NCBI GenBank assembly: GCA_026315105.1
Contig: CM048745.1
Coordinates: forward strand, 754,933,506-754,997,505
Source of the DNA: Locusta migratoria
Taxonomy: Eukaryota; Arthropoda; Insecta; Orthoptera; Acrididae
Length of the DNA: 64,000 nucleotides
Reading direction: 5' to 3'
Position numbers and translations under genes: made by a program. The notes beneath the pieces were generated by a model. That model made no database searches. It saw only the letters and a program-made list of their open reading frames with translations, and was not told the DNA's origin. This document shows positions 42,351 to 51,545 of this stretch, one piece after another (position 1 is the first letter of the stretch; every line of letters begins with the position of its first letter).

Positions 42351-43560
42351 TTTGAAGGTGAGGTCGCATAAGTGGTCGATCATTGACGAGAAAAAGCTTA
42401 CTTTATGACTGTACGGGTGACAGGATGTTGAGTGGATGACAGCATCACTGGTTGTGGGCTTTCTGTAAATCGCAAATGTGATGTGATTGTTGGATAAGAT
42501 GAGAGTTAGGTCCAAGTAGTTGATGGAGCAATCGGGTGACATGATCTGATGGGTGAAAATCATTTTTGGATACAGACTGCAAAATTCGTTCAAAAGGGAT
42601 GGTACGTCAGCTGTGGCTGCATTAATTATGATGAGAATGTCATCCACGTATCTGCAATAGAAGAGTATTTTCTTGCACATAGAGGAGGCTTGCGTGAAAT
42701 AACGGTTTTCAAGGGTGTTCACAAATATATCAGCTAAAAATCCTGCGAGGCAGTTTCCCATTGCAAGGCCGTCTGTTTGTTTATAAAGGTTGTTATTGAA
42801 GGAGAAATAATTGTACGAAGTAATGAGGCAGAGGAGAGAGATGATCTCGTTGATTTCATCTGGATTTAGTTTACCATATCTGGATAGGTTGTCAAAGATG
42901 ATGTCTATTGTCTCTTGGACGGGAACATTGGTGTATAGATTCTTTATGTCGAGAGAAACCAAACAGGCAGAGGATGGAAAAGATTTGCCTTGTAATTGTT
43001 GAATTAAAGTTTATCGGTTGGGAATAGAGTAGGTAGTTTTGAAGGTGGAAAATTCCTTGAGCATTTTTAACGTAAATTTGGAAATAGGTTCAATGGGGCT
43101 GCCTCTATAGTTCACAATTGGTCGAATTGGGAAGAGTCTTTTGTGGGTCTTAATTTGGGAGTGGAGGGTTGGGATTCTTGGATTCATGACTTTGTATTTG
43201 TAATGATTACCCGGGCAAATTATATAGGTGCAGTTAAGAATGCAGGCTTGTAACTCTTTAACATAAGTCTGTGTTGGATCATGGTCTAGCTGTTGGATGC
43301 CATTTTCATTGAAAAAGCTAAGAGTTTTGCTAATATAATCAGATCTGTAAACAATAACAGCTGCATTGCCCTTGTCTGCAGGCACAATAATGGCATCATT
43401 TTCTTTGAGCTTTTTGTTTACGGACATAACAGTTTTCTGATCTATGCTGACGGAATTGGAGGCTAACTGTCTATCAATTAATTCACTTGCTTTACATGAG
43501 ATTTTTCTGCTTTGTCATCAACTGCGCGATCTAAAGCAATTTTGAAGTCAGCAATGAGAT
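42345..43560 (-). pseudogene. PLE copy 3: reverse transcriptase
   Basis: Reads KENDAIIVPADKGNAAVIV near 43,345-43,400, FPIRPIVNYRGSPIEPISKF near 43,080-43,140, then a TAA at 43,011-43,013, SLDIKNLYTNVPVQETIDII (motif A) near 42,905-42,960, LYKQTDGLAMGNCLAGFLADI (motif B) and CRYVDDILIII (catalytic motif C) near 42,630-42,660. These are the signature blocks of Penelope-like, telomerase-related RTs. Apart from the TAA the frame is constant from 43,427 to 42,345; codons upstream of 43,427 reach to the truncation point. Confidence 0.88.
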
Positions 43561-43564
43561 CAGT

Positions 43565-43660
43565 GGTACTGTAATGTGTTCAACAGCAACTTGCGTCCAC
43601 CTAACAGGTGTGGATGTCGATAGATCGAAAGGCGGCTTGCACAATAACGCTGATACATCA
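43565..43660 (-). repeat. Short Gypsy-related fragment
   Basis: GTAATGTGTTCAACAGCAAC, GATAGATCGAAAGGCGGCTT and AACGCTGATACATCA parallel 35,575-35,800 of Gypsy copy 2, with an internal gap. It lies between the truncated PLE and a truncated RTE. Confidence 0.55.
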
Positions 43661-43664
43661 CCCA

Positions 43665-45460
43665 CGTTTCAAAAGTCTCTATCCTCTTCCTGTCTGAACT
43701 GTTTATCATACAAGTTTCACTCCCGTACAAGGCAACACTCCACACAAATTCTTTCAGAAAAAACTTTCTTATGCTTAAATTACTATCTGATAAAAAATTC
43801 CCTTTCTTAAAAACTCTTTTCTTCCCATTGCTATTCTCCATTTTATATCCTCTGTATTGCGACCATCATATGCTATGTTACTGCCTAAGTATCAAAACTC
43901 ATCTACCACCTAGACTGCAATCCATTACCCCTATTTTGCTTTTGTTAATGTTCTTCTTATTCACTCCTTTCAACACTGTCCATTCTGTGCAATGGCTCTT
44001 CCAGGTCCTTTGCTGTCTCTGATAGACTTACAATGTCACCGGCAAAACACAATGTTTTTATTTCTTCACCCTGAACTTTAATTCTTTCTCCAAATTACTT
44101 GTTGCTCAATGTACAAATTGATTAACGTTGGAGAAAGGCTACAACCCTATCTTACTCCCTTCCCAACCACTGCAACCTTTCATGCCCTTCAAGCCCTGAT
44201 AACTGCTGTCTGGGTTTTGTACATATTGTAAATAACCTTTTGTTCCCTGTATTTTACTCGTGCCTTCTTCAGAATTTGAAAAAGTATATTCCAATCAACA
44301 TTGTCAAAAGCTTTCTCCAAATCACCAAATCTAGAAATGTAGTTTTGCTTTTCCTTAATCTATCGAATTAGATAAGCCATAAGGTGAGTATTCCTCGTGT
44401 GCTGCTGAATCCGAACTGATCTTCCCCGAGGTCAGCATCTATCGGCCTTTCAATCCTGCTGTGTTAAAATTTTGCAAGCATGACTTAATAAACTAATGCT
44501 TCTGTAATTTTTGCACCTGTTTGCAATTGCTTTTTTTTTTGAATGGGGATTATTACACTTTTCTTAAAGTCTGGGGACATTTCCCCTGTCTCATACATCT
44601 TATGCACCAGATGAAATAGTTATGTCATGGATGGCTCTCCCAGAGAATTCTGAGAGAATGTTGTCCACTCCAGGGGCCTTGTTTCAGCTTAGTACTCAGT
44701 GCTCTGTCAAATTCTTCTCTCAGTACAGTGCTCATATTTCCTATTTCATCTTCTTCCTCTTCCCTTCCTACAATATTGTCTCAGAGTTTGTTTCCTTTGT
44801 AGAACCCCTCAGTATGCTCTTTCCACCTTTCAGCTTTTCCCTCTTTTCTCAGAACTGGTTTTGCATCCGAGTTCTTGATATTCATACAGCTGCTTTTCTT
44901 GTATCCAAATGTCTTATTTTCCTGTAGGCAGCATCTATTTTCCCCCTTTGTATACATTCTTCTACAGACTTGCATTTGCCTTATAGCCACTCCTGATTAG
45001 TGATTTTGTACTTCCTGACAATCTCATTTCTTAGTTGTCTGTACTCTATTTTGTCTGTTTCATTTACTGCATTTTTATATTTTATTCTTTCATCAATTAA
45101 ATTTAGTATTTATTGGCACAGCTTGTTGTCATATAACCCTGTAGTACAGTGTTCGGTGTTCACTTCATATCTATCTTGACTACGTTAATGTGATCACTGC
45201 ACTGCTCATAATAATCTACCTGCATTCCTATTTTCTTATTCTTTATCAGACTTACTTTTGTAATACCCCAACTGATTTTGTATTTATAATCCTGTAGTCA
45301 CCTGATCAGAAATCCCGTTTCTCTTTCCAGCAAACTTCACTAATCTCAACTTCAGCCTTCCCATTTCTCTTTCAAATTTTCTAACCTCCCTACCCAATTA
45401 ATGATCTAACATTCAATGACCTGATCTGTAGAATGCGTGTAGGTACAATATCTTGCAGAA
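43665..45460 (-). pseudogene. RTE copy d, truncated and internally deleted
   Basis: Plus-strand text follows the antisense of the intact copy from TTTCAAAAGCCTCTATTCTC (51,890) to the 5' coding region near 54,400, but jumps at about 45,115 from the position of 53,430 to that of about 54,110, losing about 0.7 kb of endonuclease. The RT region keeps MSMVDHI-free decayed fragments; catalytic FADD is degraded to FAGDIV (44,030-44,050). Many stops. Confidence 0.8.
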
Positions 45461-45542
45461 ATCCGCTCTAAACAATATTCTTACTTGCACTGCTCATAAC
45501 ACTAAAATAGACATGGTATTTAATTTCTGTTTATTTCTTTAT

Positions 45543-45722
45543 CAAGACTTAAATGAGTTAATGACAGTAGCTGCCCATGGGCATTGAATTGAATCATTGG
45601 GGAAAGTTGATAATTTGTGCCACATCTGGATTCAAACCCTGGTTTCCAGCTTACTAAGCTGGTGCACTGTCCACAATTTGACCAGAACACAGCGGACACC
45701 ATACCTGCTCTGACTACTCTAG
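45543..45722 (-). mobile_element. tRNA-derived SINE, family C (degraded)
   Basis: The minus strand holds a B box GGTTTGAATCC (plus 45,628-45,638) preceded by GTGCACCAGCTTAGTAAGC, followed by a body with AACTTTCCCCAATGATTCAA and CAATGCCCATGGGCAGC. The A box near 45,671-45,687 is weak. The arrangement is that of a tRNA-headed SINE. Confidence 0.55.
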
Positions 45723-46175
45723 CTCACCAGCTGATATGTGCAACTTATCCACACACTAATGACGTAGTGGCCTATCACTTGTGGCATTTTACCAACTTCT
45801 TAAGTCTTAGTGGACATGCCAGGAAGAACAGAAACCATTTATATTTCTTCATACATCTATTTGCAGTAAATGTTATAGAGATATTGCTCATATGTACTCG
45901 TAAATTTATTGAATTTTATCATGTAGCGGAATGTTTTTGGGTACGACACTTCCCCGCCAGATTAAAAATGTGATAAGAAACTCAGGATGTTTGCCTTTCA
46001 AGGTCACAAGTGCAAATGTTCAACTGACTGTAGTAACTTCAGACAAATCCCAACCCGTCTTCATGGCCTTACATCTAACACTAAGTCATCTACTACCTTC
46101 CAAACATCACAGAAGTTGCATTCCTGCAAAAAATAATTTTGTGGACATATTGTTAGACACAGTTCAGGGGATATT
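45723..46175. other. No recognisable feature
   Basis: AT-rich sequence between two SINE remnants; the same applies to 46,326-46,710 on the other side of the second SINE. Confidence 0.5.
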
Positions 46176-46325
46176 TCTATAATGAAATTTACAGTCTGTG
46201 GTGGAGTGTGCACTGGTTTGAAACATCCTGGCAAATTAAAGCTGGGTGGCAAACTGCGACTCTGAATCGGGATGTTTGCCTTTTGTAGGCAGGCGCTTCA
46301 CCAACTGAGCTGTCATAGCACGACT
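46176..46325 (-). mobile_element. tRNA-derived SINE, family D
   Basis: Minus strand: GTGCTATGACAGCTCAGTTG GTGAAGCG forms a clear tRNA head (A box around CTCAGTTGG), a degraded B box GATTCAGAGTC (plus 46,259-46,268), then TTTAATTTGCCAGGATGTTT and CAGTGCACACTCCACCACAG, ending near 46,178. Confidence 0.65.
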
Positions 46326-46710
46326 CACACGGCGTGTCCTCATATCGATTAAATTTTGCCTACCATCCTGGCAGCATTGCATGATAATGTTGGCAACAAT
46401 GTGACATTGTCATTAGCCACTCATGGACTGTGCAAAGGTTTTGTTATGAAATCTTCATTTTACAATGGCAGTTACTTTTACTGAAGAGACAAGGGAACTT
46501 ACAATAACCTGTCAACCAAAGAACAAGGACAGCATTATTTATTTACTTCATGCCATGCACTTCAATGTGATTTGCACAGTATTTATGTTGATGCCTGTGC
46601 AAAACTCTAATCAAGTCATTTTATACATATTTCTAATAATACTAACATCTTCGCAAATATTTTCTACTGTGTTGTTGATGTTACCAACATAATCACACGA
46701 GACCACCAGG

Positions 46711-49512
46711 ATGATAGGTCGGCGCCGTGCTTTACGCACCTTCCGCCGCCACCCGACTTTGGAGAATTGCATACATTATAAACGTATGAGAGCGCAATGT
46801 CGTCGTATCATAAACGACAGCAAGAAAGCTTGCTGGACTGCTTTTACTAGTTCTTTTAACCGTTTTACTCCCTCCACGTTTGTTTGGCGTGGCCTACGCC
46901 GTCTATCCGGCATCAATGTCCACTCCCCGATTCCTGGCCTGACCGTGGAGAACGCAGTCCTCGTGGACCCCTCTGACGTTTCCAACGCATTGGGCCGTTT
47001 CTTTGCGGAGGTTTCGAGCTCTGCCCATTACCACCCTGCCTTTCTCCCTCGCAAACAGGTAGAGGAGGCCCGGCCGCCTTCTTTCCACTCTTCTAATCGT
47101 GAAAATTATAACGTCGCCTTCACCATGCAGGAGCTAGACCGTGCTCTCGCCCTGTCCCGATCTTCTGCTCCCGGGCCCGATTCCATTCACATTGAAATGC
47201 TGAAGAACCTCTCTCCTGCGGGCAAGTGCTTTCTTCTCAGTACCTACAATCGCATATGGACTGAAGGCCATGTTCCCACAAGTTGGCGTGAAGCCACTGT
47301 TGTCCCCATCCCCAAACCAGGGAAGGACAAACATCTTCCTTCCAGCTATCGTCCTATTTCTCTGACGAGCTGTGTCTGTAAGGTGATGGAACGCATGGTT
47401 AACGCTCGGTTGGTCTGGCTCCTCGAATCTCGCCGCCTCCTGACTAATATCCAATGCGGTTTTCGTCGACACCGCTCTGCTGCTGATCACCTCGTTACGT
47501 TGTCGACCTTCATTATGAACAACTTTCTAAAGAAGCGTCAAACAGTAGCAGTGTTCTTCGACTTGGAGAAGGCATACGATACCTGTTGGAGAGCGGGCAT
47601 TCTCCGCACATTGCACAGATGGGGCCTTCGGGGCCGCCTTCCTCTTTTCATTCAAGAGTTTTTGGCGGATCGCAAGTTCCGGGTACGGGTGGGTTCTGTT
47701 TTGTCAGATACCTATTGCCAGGAGAATGGGGTACCACAGGGCTCCGTCTTGAGTGTGGCGCTCTTTGCCATTGCAATCAATCCGATCGTGGATTGCCTTT
47801 CAGCCGACGTCTCCGGATCTCTTTTTGTTGACGATTTTGCAATTTATTGTAGCGCCCAGCGGACGTGCCTCTTGGAGCGTTCTCTTCAACGCTGTCTTGA
47901 CCGTCTATATTCCTGGAGCATCGCAAACGGCTTTTGATTCTCCACTGAGAAAACTGTGTGTATAAACTTCTGGAGATACAAGGAATTTCTTCCACCCTCT
48001 CTACATCTCGGCCCTGTTGCTCTCCCTTTCGTGGAGACTACGAAATTCTTGGGACTCATGTTGGATCGTAAACTTTGCTGGTCCACGCACGTGTCCTACC
48101 TGGCTGCCCGTTGTGCCCGATCCCTTAACGTCCTTCGTGTCCTCAGTGGCACGTCATGGGGAGCGGACCGTACCGTCCTGCTTCACCTTTACCAGGCCAT
48201 CGTTCAGTCGAAGCTCGACTATGGAAGCCTTGTATACTCTTCTGCACGGCCGTCGATTCTCCGCCGTCTCAACTCTATCCACCATCGGGGATTACGTCTG
48301 GCGACCGGTGCATTTTATACCAGCCCTGTTGAGAGTCTGTATGCCGAGGCTGCTGTATTACCCTTGACCACTCGGCGTGACATACTTTTGTCTCGGTACG
48401 CATGCCGCCTGCGGTCGATGCCCAACCATCCATTTTACTGATTATTTTTTGACGACTCACTCGATCGCCAATATCAGTTGTCTGCGATTGCCTTGCTTCC
48501 ACCTGGAGTTCGGTTTCACCGCCTACTACAGCGGCTCGATTTTACCCTTCCTTCCACCCTTCGGTTGAGCAAAAGCCCATTGCCACCGTGGCATAAGGCC
48601 CCGGTTCACACTCACCTCGAACTTAGTTCGCTCCCCAAGGAGAGCACTCCGGATTTGGTATACCGCTCGAGGCTTGTCGAACTCCGTTCGCGGTTCGATA
48701 GCGCCATATTTATTTACACTGATGGTTCCAAGAGCACATCCGGTGTCGGATCTGCCTTCGTCGTCGAGGACAACCGTTTCCAATACAAGCTCCCTGACCG
48801 GTGCTCTAACTTCACTGCTGAGCTTTTTGCCCTCCACCAGGCCGTTTTGTACACCTGCCGTCACCGCCAACCTTTCTATGCCATCTGTTCGGACTCCCTT
48901 AGTGCCCTGCAGAGTCTTAAGGACCCTTTGTCGCACCATCCTCTCGTGTATCGGATCCAACGCTCCCTCCAGTTGCTAGCAGATGACAGCTGTCACGTTT
49001 CTTTCCTGTGGGTCCCTGGCCACGTAGGTGTGCCCGGGAATGAGACGGCCGACATAGCGGCCAAGGCCGCAGCTCTTTTACCTCGCGTGGCTACCTTTTG
49101 CGTCCCATCTGACGCTGTTCAACGGGCTCTCCGCCGGAGTATCGTGTCGCAATGGCACAGTGCGTGGTTTTCAATGTCCAACAACAAATTGCGAACTGTA
49201 AAACCGATCCCGACCGCTTGGAGGACCTCCTCATGCCCCTCTCGGCGGGAGGAGGTCATCCTGGCCCGGTTGCGGATCGGTCACTGCCGTTTCAGCCACC
49301 GTCACTTGCTGTTCGCCGACCCTGCACCGCTGTGCTCCTGCGGTGAACTGCTGACCGTGCGACATGTTTTACTGTCTTGCGTACTTTTTAATCATCTCCG
49401 TGTAGCCCTTCACTTTCCGTCTACTCTGGAGGAAATTTTAGCTGATGACACACGAGCGGTTGCTAGAGTTTTGCGTTTTATCAACTTGGCCAACTTATCC
49501 AAGGATATTTAA
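46711..49512 (+). pseudogene. I-group LINE copy 3: RT-RNase H ORF with two in-frame TGA codons
   Basis: One frame throughout, interrupted only by TGA at 47,935-47,937 and 48,439-48,441. RT: APGPDSIHIEMLKNL, VPTSWREATVVPIPKPGKD, YRPISLTSCVCKVMERMV, CGFRRHRSAADHLVTL, AVFFDLEKAYDTCW (motif A), ENGVPQGSVLSVALFAIAIN (B') and LFVDDFAIY (catalytic, residues about 370-378). RNase H: IYTDGSKSTSGVG (Asp at 48,721), FTAELFALHQAV, CSDSLSALQSL, WVPGHVGVPGNETADIAAK. The end has RLRIGHCRFSHRHLL and CSCGELLTVRHVLLSC, a zinc-binding C-terminus. The endonuclease is missing by 5' truncation. Confidence 0.92.
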
Positions 49513-49671
49513 CCCTTTTAATTGTTTTTATCTTTCGTTTTTAGCCTCTTCTGGATGTTCTGACAGTCCCCATTTTTTTTGAGGCCATAGCGAATCTTTG
49601 TTTTTGACTGGGCGCTAATGACCATAGAAGTTGTGCGCCCTAAAACCACAAGGGAAAAAAAAAAAAAAAGC
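46720..49671 (+). mobile_element. I-group LINE, copy 3, 5' truncated
   Basis: Target repeats ATGATAGGT flank it (46,711-46,719 and 49,672-49,680). The body starts in the linker between endonuclease and RT, runs through RT, RNase H and a Cys-rich end, has a 3' UTR with a GGGCGC/GCGCCC stem-loop (49,610-49,640) and an A-rich tail of 15 A at 49,655-49,669. The 3' UTR differs from copies 2 and 4, so this is a separate family. Confidence 0.9.
49610..49640 (+). other. 3' stem-loop of I-group LINE copy 3
   Basis: GGGCGC (49,610-49,615) pairs with GCGCCC (49,635-49,640) around TAATGACCATAGAAGTTGT, about 15 bases before the A tail. The loop shares TGACC with the other I-group 3' ends and with the family A SINE. 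Confidence 0.7.
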
Positions 49672-49775
49672 ATGATAGGTATAATCCTCCTTTCTTCCCT
49701 GAGTTCGCGTCGCTTGAGGCGGAAGACCAATGTGGAGGCTGGACGTCCGCCCGCGCCTGTTCTTTCTGTGAGTGG

Positions 49776-50369
49776 ATGTGTGGCCACTCCTTCAGCAGGG
49801 TCCGAGCAGGTGCACGGGGTAGGGGATTATTAGTTATTGGGAGCTCCAATGTTAGGCGCATGATGGAGCCCCTTAGGCAGATAGCGTCCAGATCTGGAAG
49901 GAATACCAACATGCACTCGGTGTGTCTGCCGGGGGGCCTCATCCGAGATGTGGAGGCGGCCTTGCTGGCGGCTACCGAGGGTGCGGGGTGCAGTCGACTG
50001 CAAGTCGTGGCTCACGTCGGCACCAATGACGCTTGTTGCTTGGGTTCTGAGGACATCCTCAGGTCCTATGAGCGGCTGGCGGAATTGGTGAAGGCTGCTG
50101 CCTTTGCACGCGAGGTGCAAGCAGAGCTGTCGATTTGTAGCATTGTTCCCAGGGTTGATCGGGGTCCTTTGGCTTGGAGCCGAGTGGAGGGTCTGAACCA
50201 GAGGCTTCGCCGACTCTATGACAGTCATGGCTGCAGATTTCTGGATCTGCGTTATCGGGTGGGGAATTGTAGGGTGCCCCTAGATAGATCAGGGGTGCAC
50301 TACACTAAGGAAGCGGCTACTCGGGTAGCAGAGTACTTGTGGAGTGCACATGGGGTTTTTTTAGGCTAG
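49776..50369 (+). CDS. CR1 ORF1 with SGNH/GDSL-type esterase domain
   Basis: The 197-codon frame reads GLLVIGSSNVRRMMEPL (block I with the nucleophile Ser), LPGGLIRDVEAAL (block II Gly), VVAHVGTNDACCLGSEDIL (block III Gly-x-Asn-Asp) and DRSGVHYTKEAATRVAEYL (block V with the Asp-x-x-His pair). This is the hydrolase domain known from ORF1 of many CR1 and L2 elements. The residues before GLLVIG do not look like the family (an upstream frame ends at a TAG near 49,829), so the true N-terminus is probably lost by frameshift. Its role in transposition is uncertain; lipid or RNP binding has been proposed for the family. Confidence 0.8.
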   Translation: MCGHSFSRVRAGARGRGLLVIGSSNVRRMMEPLRQIASRSGRNTNMHSVCLPGGLIRDVEAALLAATEGAGCSRLQVVAHVGTNDACCLGSEDILRSYERLAELVKAAAFAREVQAELSICSIVPRVDRGPLAWSRVEGLNQRLRRLYDSHGCRFLDLRYRVGNCRVPLDRSGVHYTKEAATRVAEYLWSAHGVFLG

Positions 50370-50429
50370 GCGCTAACTCTGATGAGCACTTGCCTGTCAG
50401 CATTCAAACAGCGGATTCAGGCCATGTTC

Positions 50430-51545
50430 GGAACAAAAATCCGAACATAAAAATATTAGGCGCGAACTTACAGAGTATTAGAAACAAAGTTCCCGAATTT
50501 GCAGCGCTGCATGGAAGTTATTGCGCTCAGATAGTTTTAGGCACCGAAAGCTGGCTAAATGATGATGTGGCAAGTTCAGAAATATTTAGCAAATTGTGGA
50601 ATGTATATTGGAAGATAGATCTGATACAACTAGAGGAGGAGTGTTCATCGCTGTGGACAAAGATATTGTTTCTACGGAGATCGAGGTTGAAAGTAACTGT
50701 GAAGTTATCTGGGCACGTATAACAGGTCTAAAAGAAGTAAAGTTAATAGTTGGGTGTTTTTACCGGCCCCCCAGTGCTGCTGTAGCAGTTTTAGAATCAT
50801 TCAAGGAAAGTCTACACCGGATAGTGCATAGGTATCCGGGCCATGTAATATTAGTCGGAGGAGACTTCAACCTTAAGAGTATAGATTGAGACCTCGCTAG
50901 TTACATTTCAGGCGGTACAGACAAGCAGTCTTGCGAGCTACTTTTGGACACATTCTCTGAAAATTGTCTTGAGCAGTTAAACCGGCAACCCACGCGCAAT
51001 GGAAATATTCTAGACCTTATAGCCACAAACAGGCCTGACCTTATTAACGATGTCTGTGTAGAGACAGGAATTAGTGATCATGATATCGTCATAGCGTCAA
51101 TGGTGACCAAAGTTCATAAACCAATCAAGAAGGCTAGGAGCGTGTTTTTGTTGGGAAGAGCCGAAAAGCAAATGTTACGATCGCACTTAGAAAATGAATG
51201 GGTATCGTTTAATTCCGGGACTATGGATGTAGAGGAATTGTGGACTAAATTTAAGTGCATTTTTAACAAAGGGTTAGAGAAATATGTGGCAGTAAAGACG
51301 ATTAAGGATGGAAAAGATCCACCGTGGTATAATAATAATAATGTTAGAAAGCTGCTGAGAAAGCAAAGGCTGTTGCACTCTCGATTCAAAAAAGAACACG
51401 CAAATGATGACAGGCAAAAGTTAGTAGAGATTCGTGCATCTATAAAAAGATCGATGCGTGAAGCATACAATAATTATCACAGCCATACCTTAGCAAAAGA
51501 TCTTTCCGAGAACCCGAAAAAATTCTGGTCCTATGTAAAATCGAT
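50430..51545 (+). pseudogene. CR1 copy d: ORF2 endonuclease and linker
   Basis: Starts NIKILGANLQSIRNKVPEF, LGTESWLNDDV (catalytic Glu), a frameshift near 50,595, RGGVFIAVDKDIV, GCFYRPPSAA, ILVGGDFNLKSID, a TGA at 50,887-50,889 (a Trp position in copy b context), NGNILDLIATNRPD, ISDHDIV (SDH motif), then the linker GRAEKQMLRSHLENEW and KKFWSYVKS, where the RTE interrupts the codon. Confidence 0.88.

Larger units (their letters stand above)
41055..43560 (-). mobile_element. Penelope-like element, copy 3, with hammerhead ribozyme
   Basis: Read right to left: RT (43,560-42,345), GIY-YIG nuclease (42,350-41,648), a 590-base 3' region and a hammerhead motif near the 3' end (41,126-41,086). The 5' end is cut at about 43,562, where Gypsy-related sequence begins. 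Coding damage is light: one in-frame TAA and one frameshift. The family differs from the PLE at 16 kb. Confidence 0.88.
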
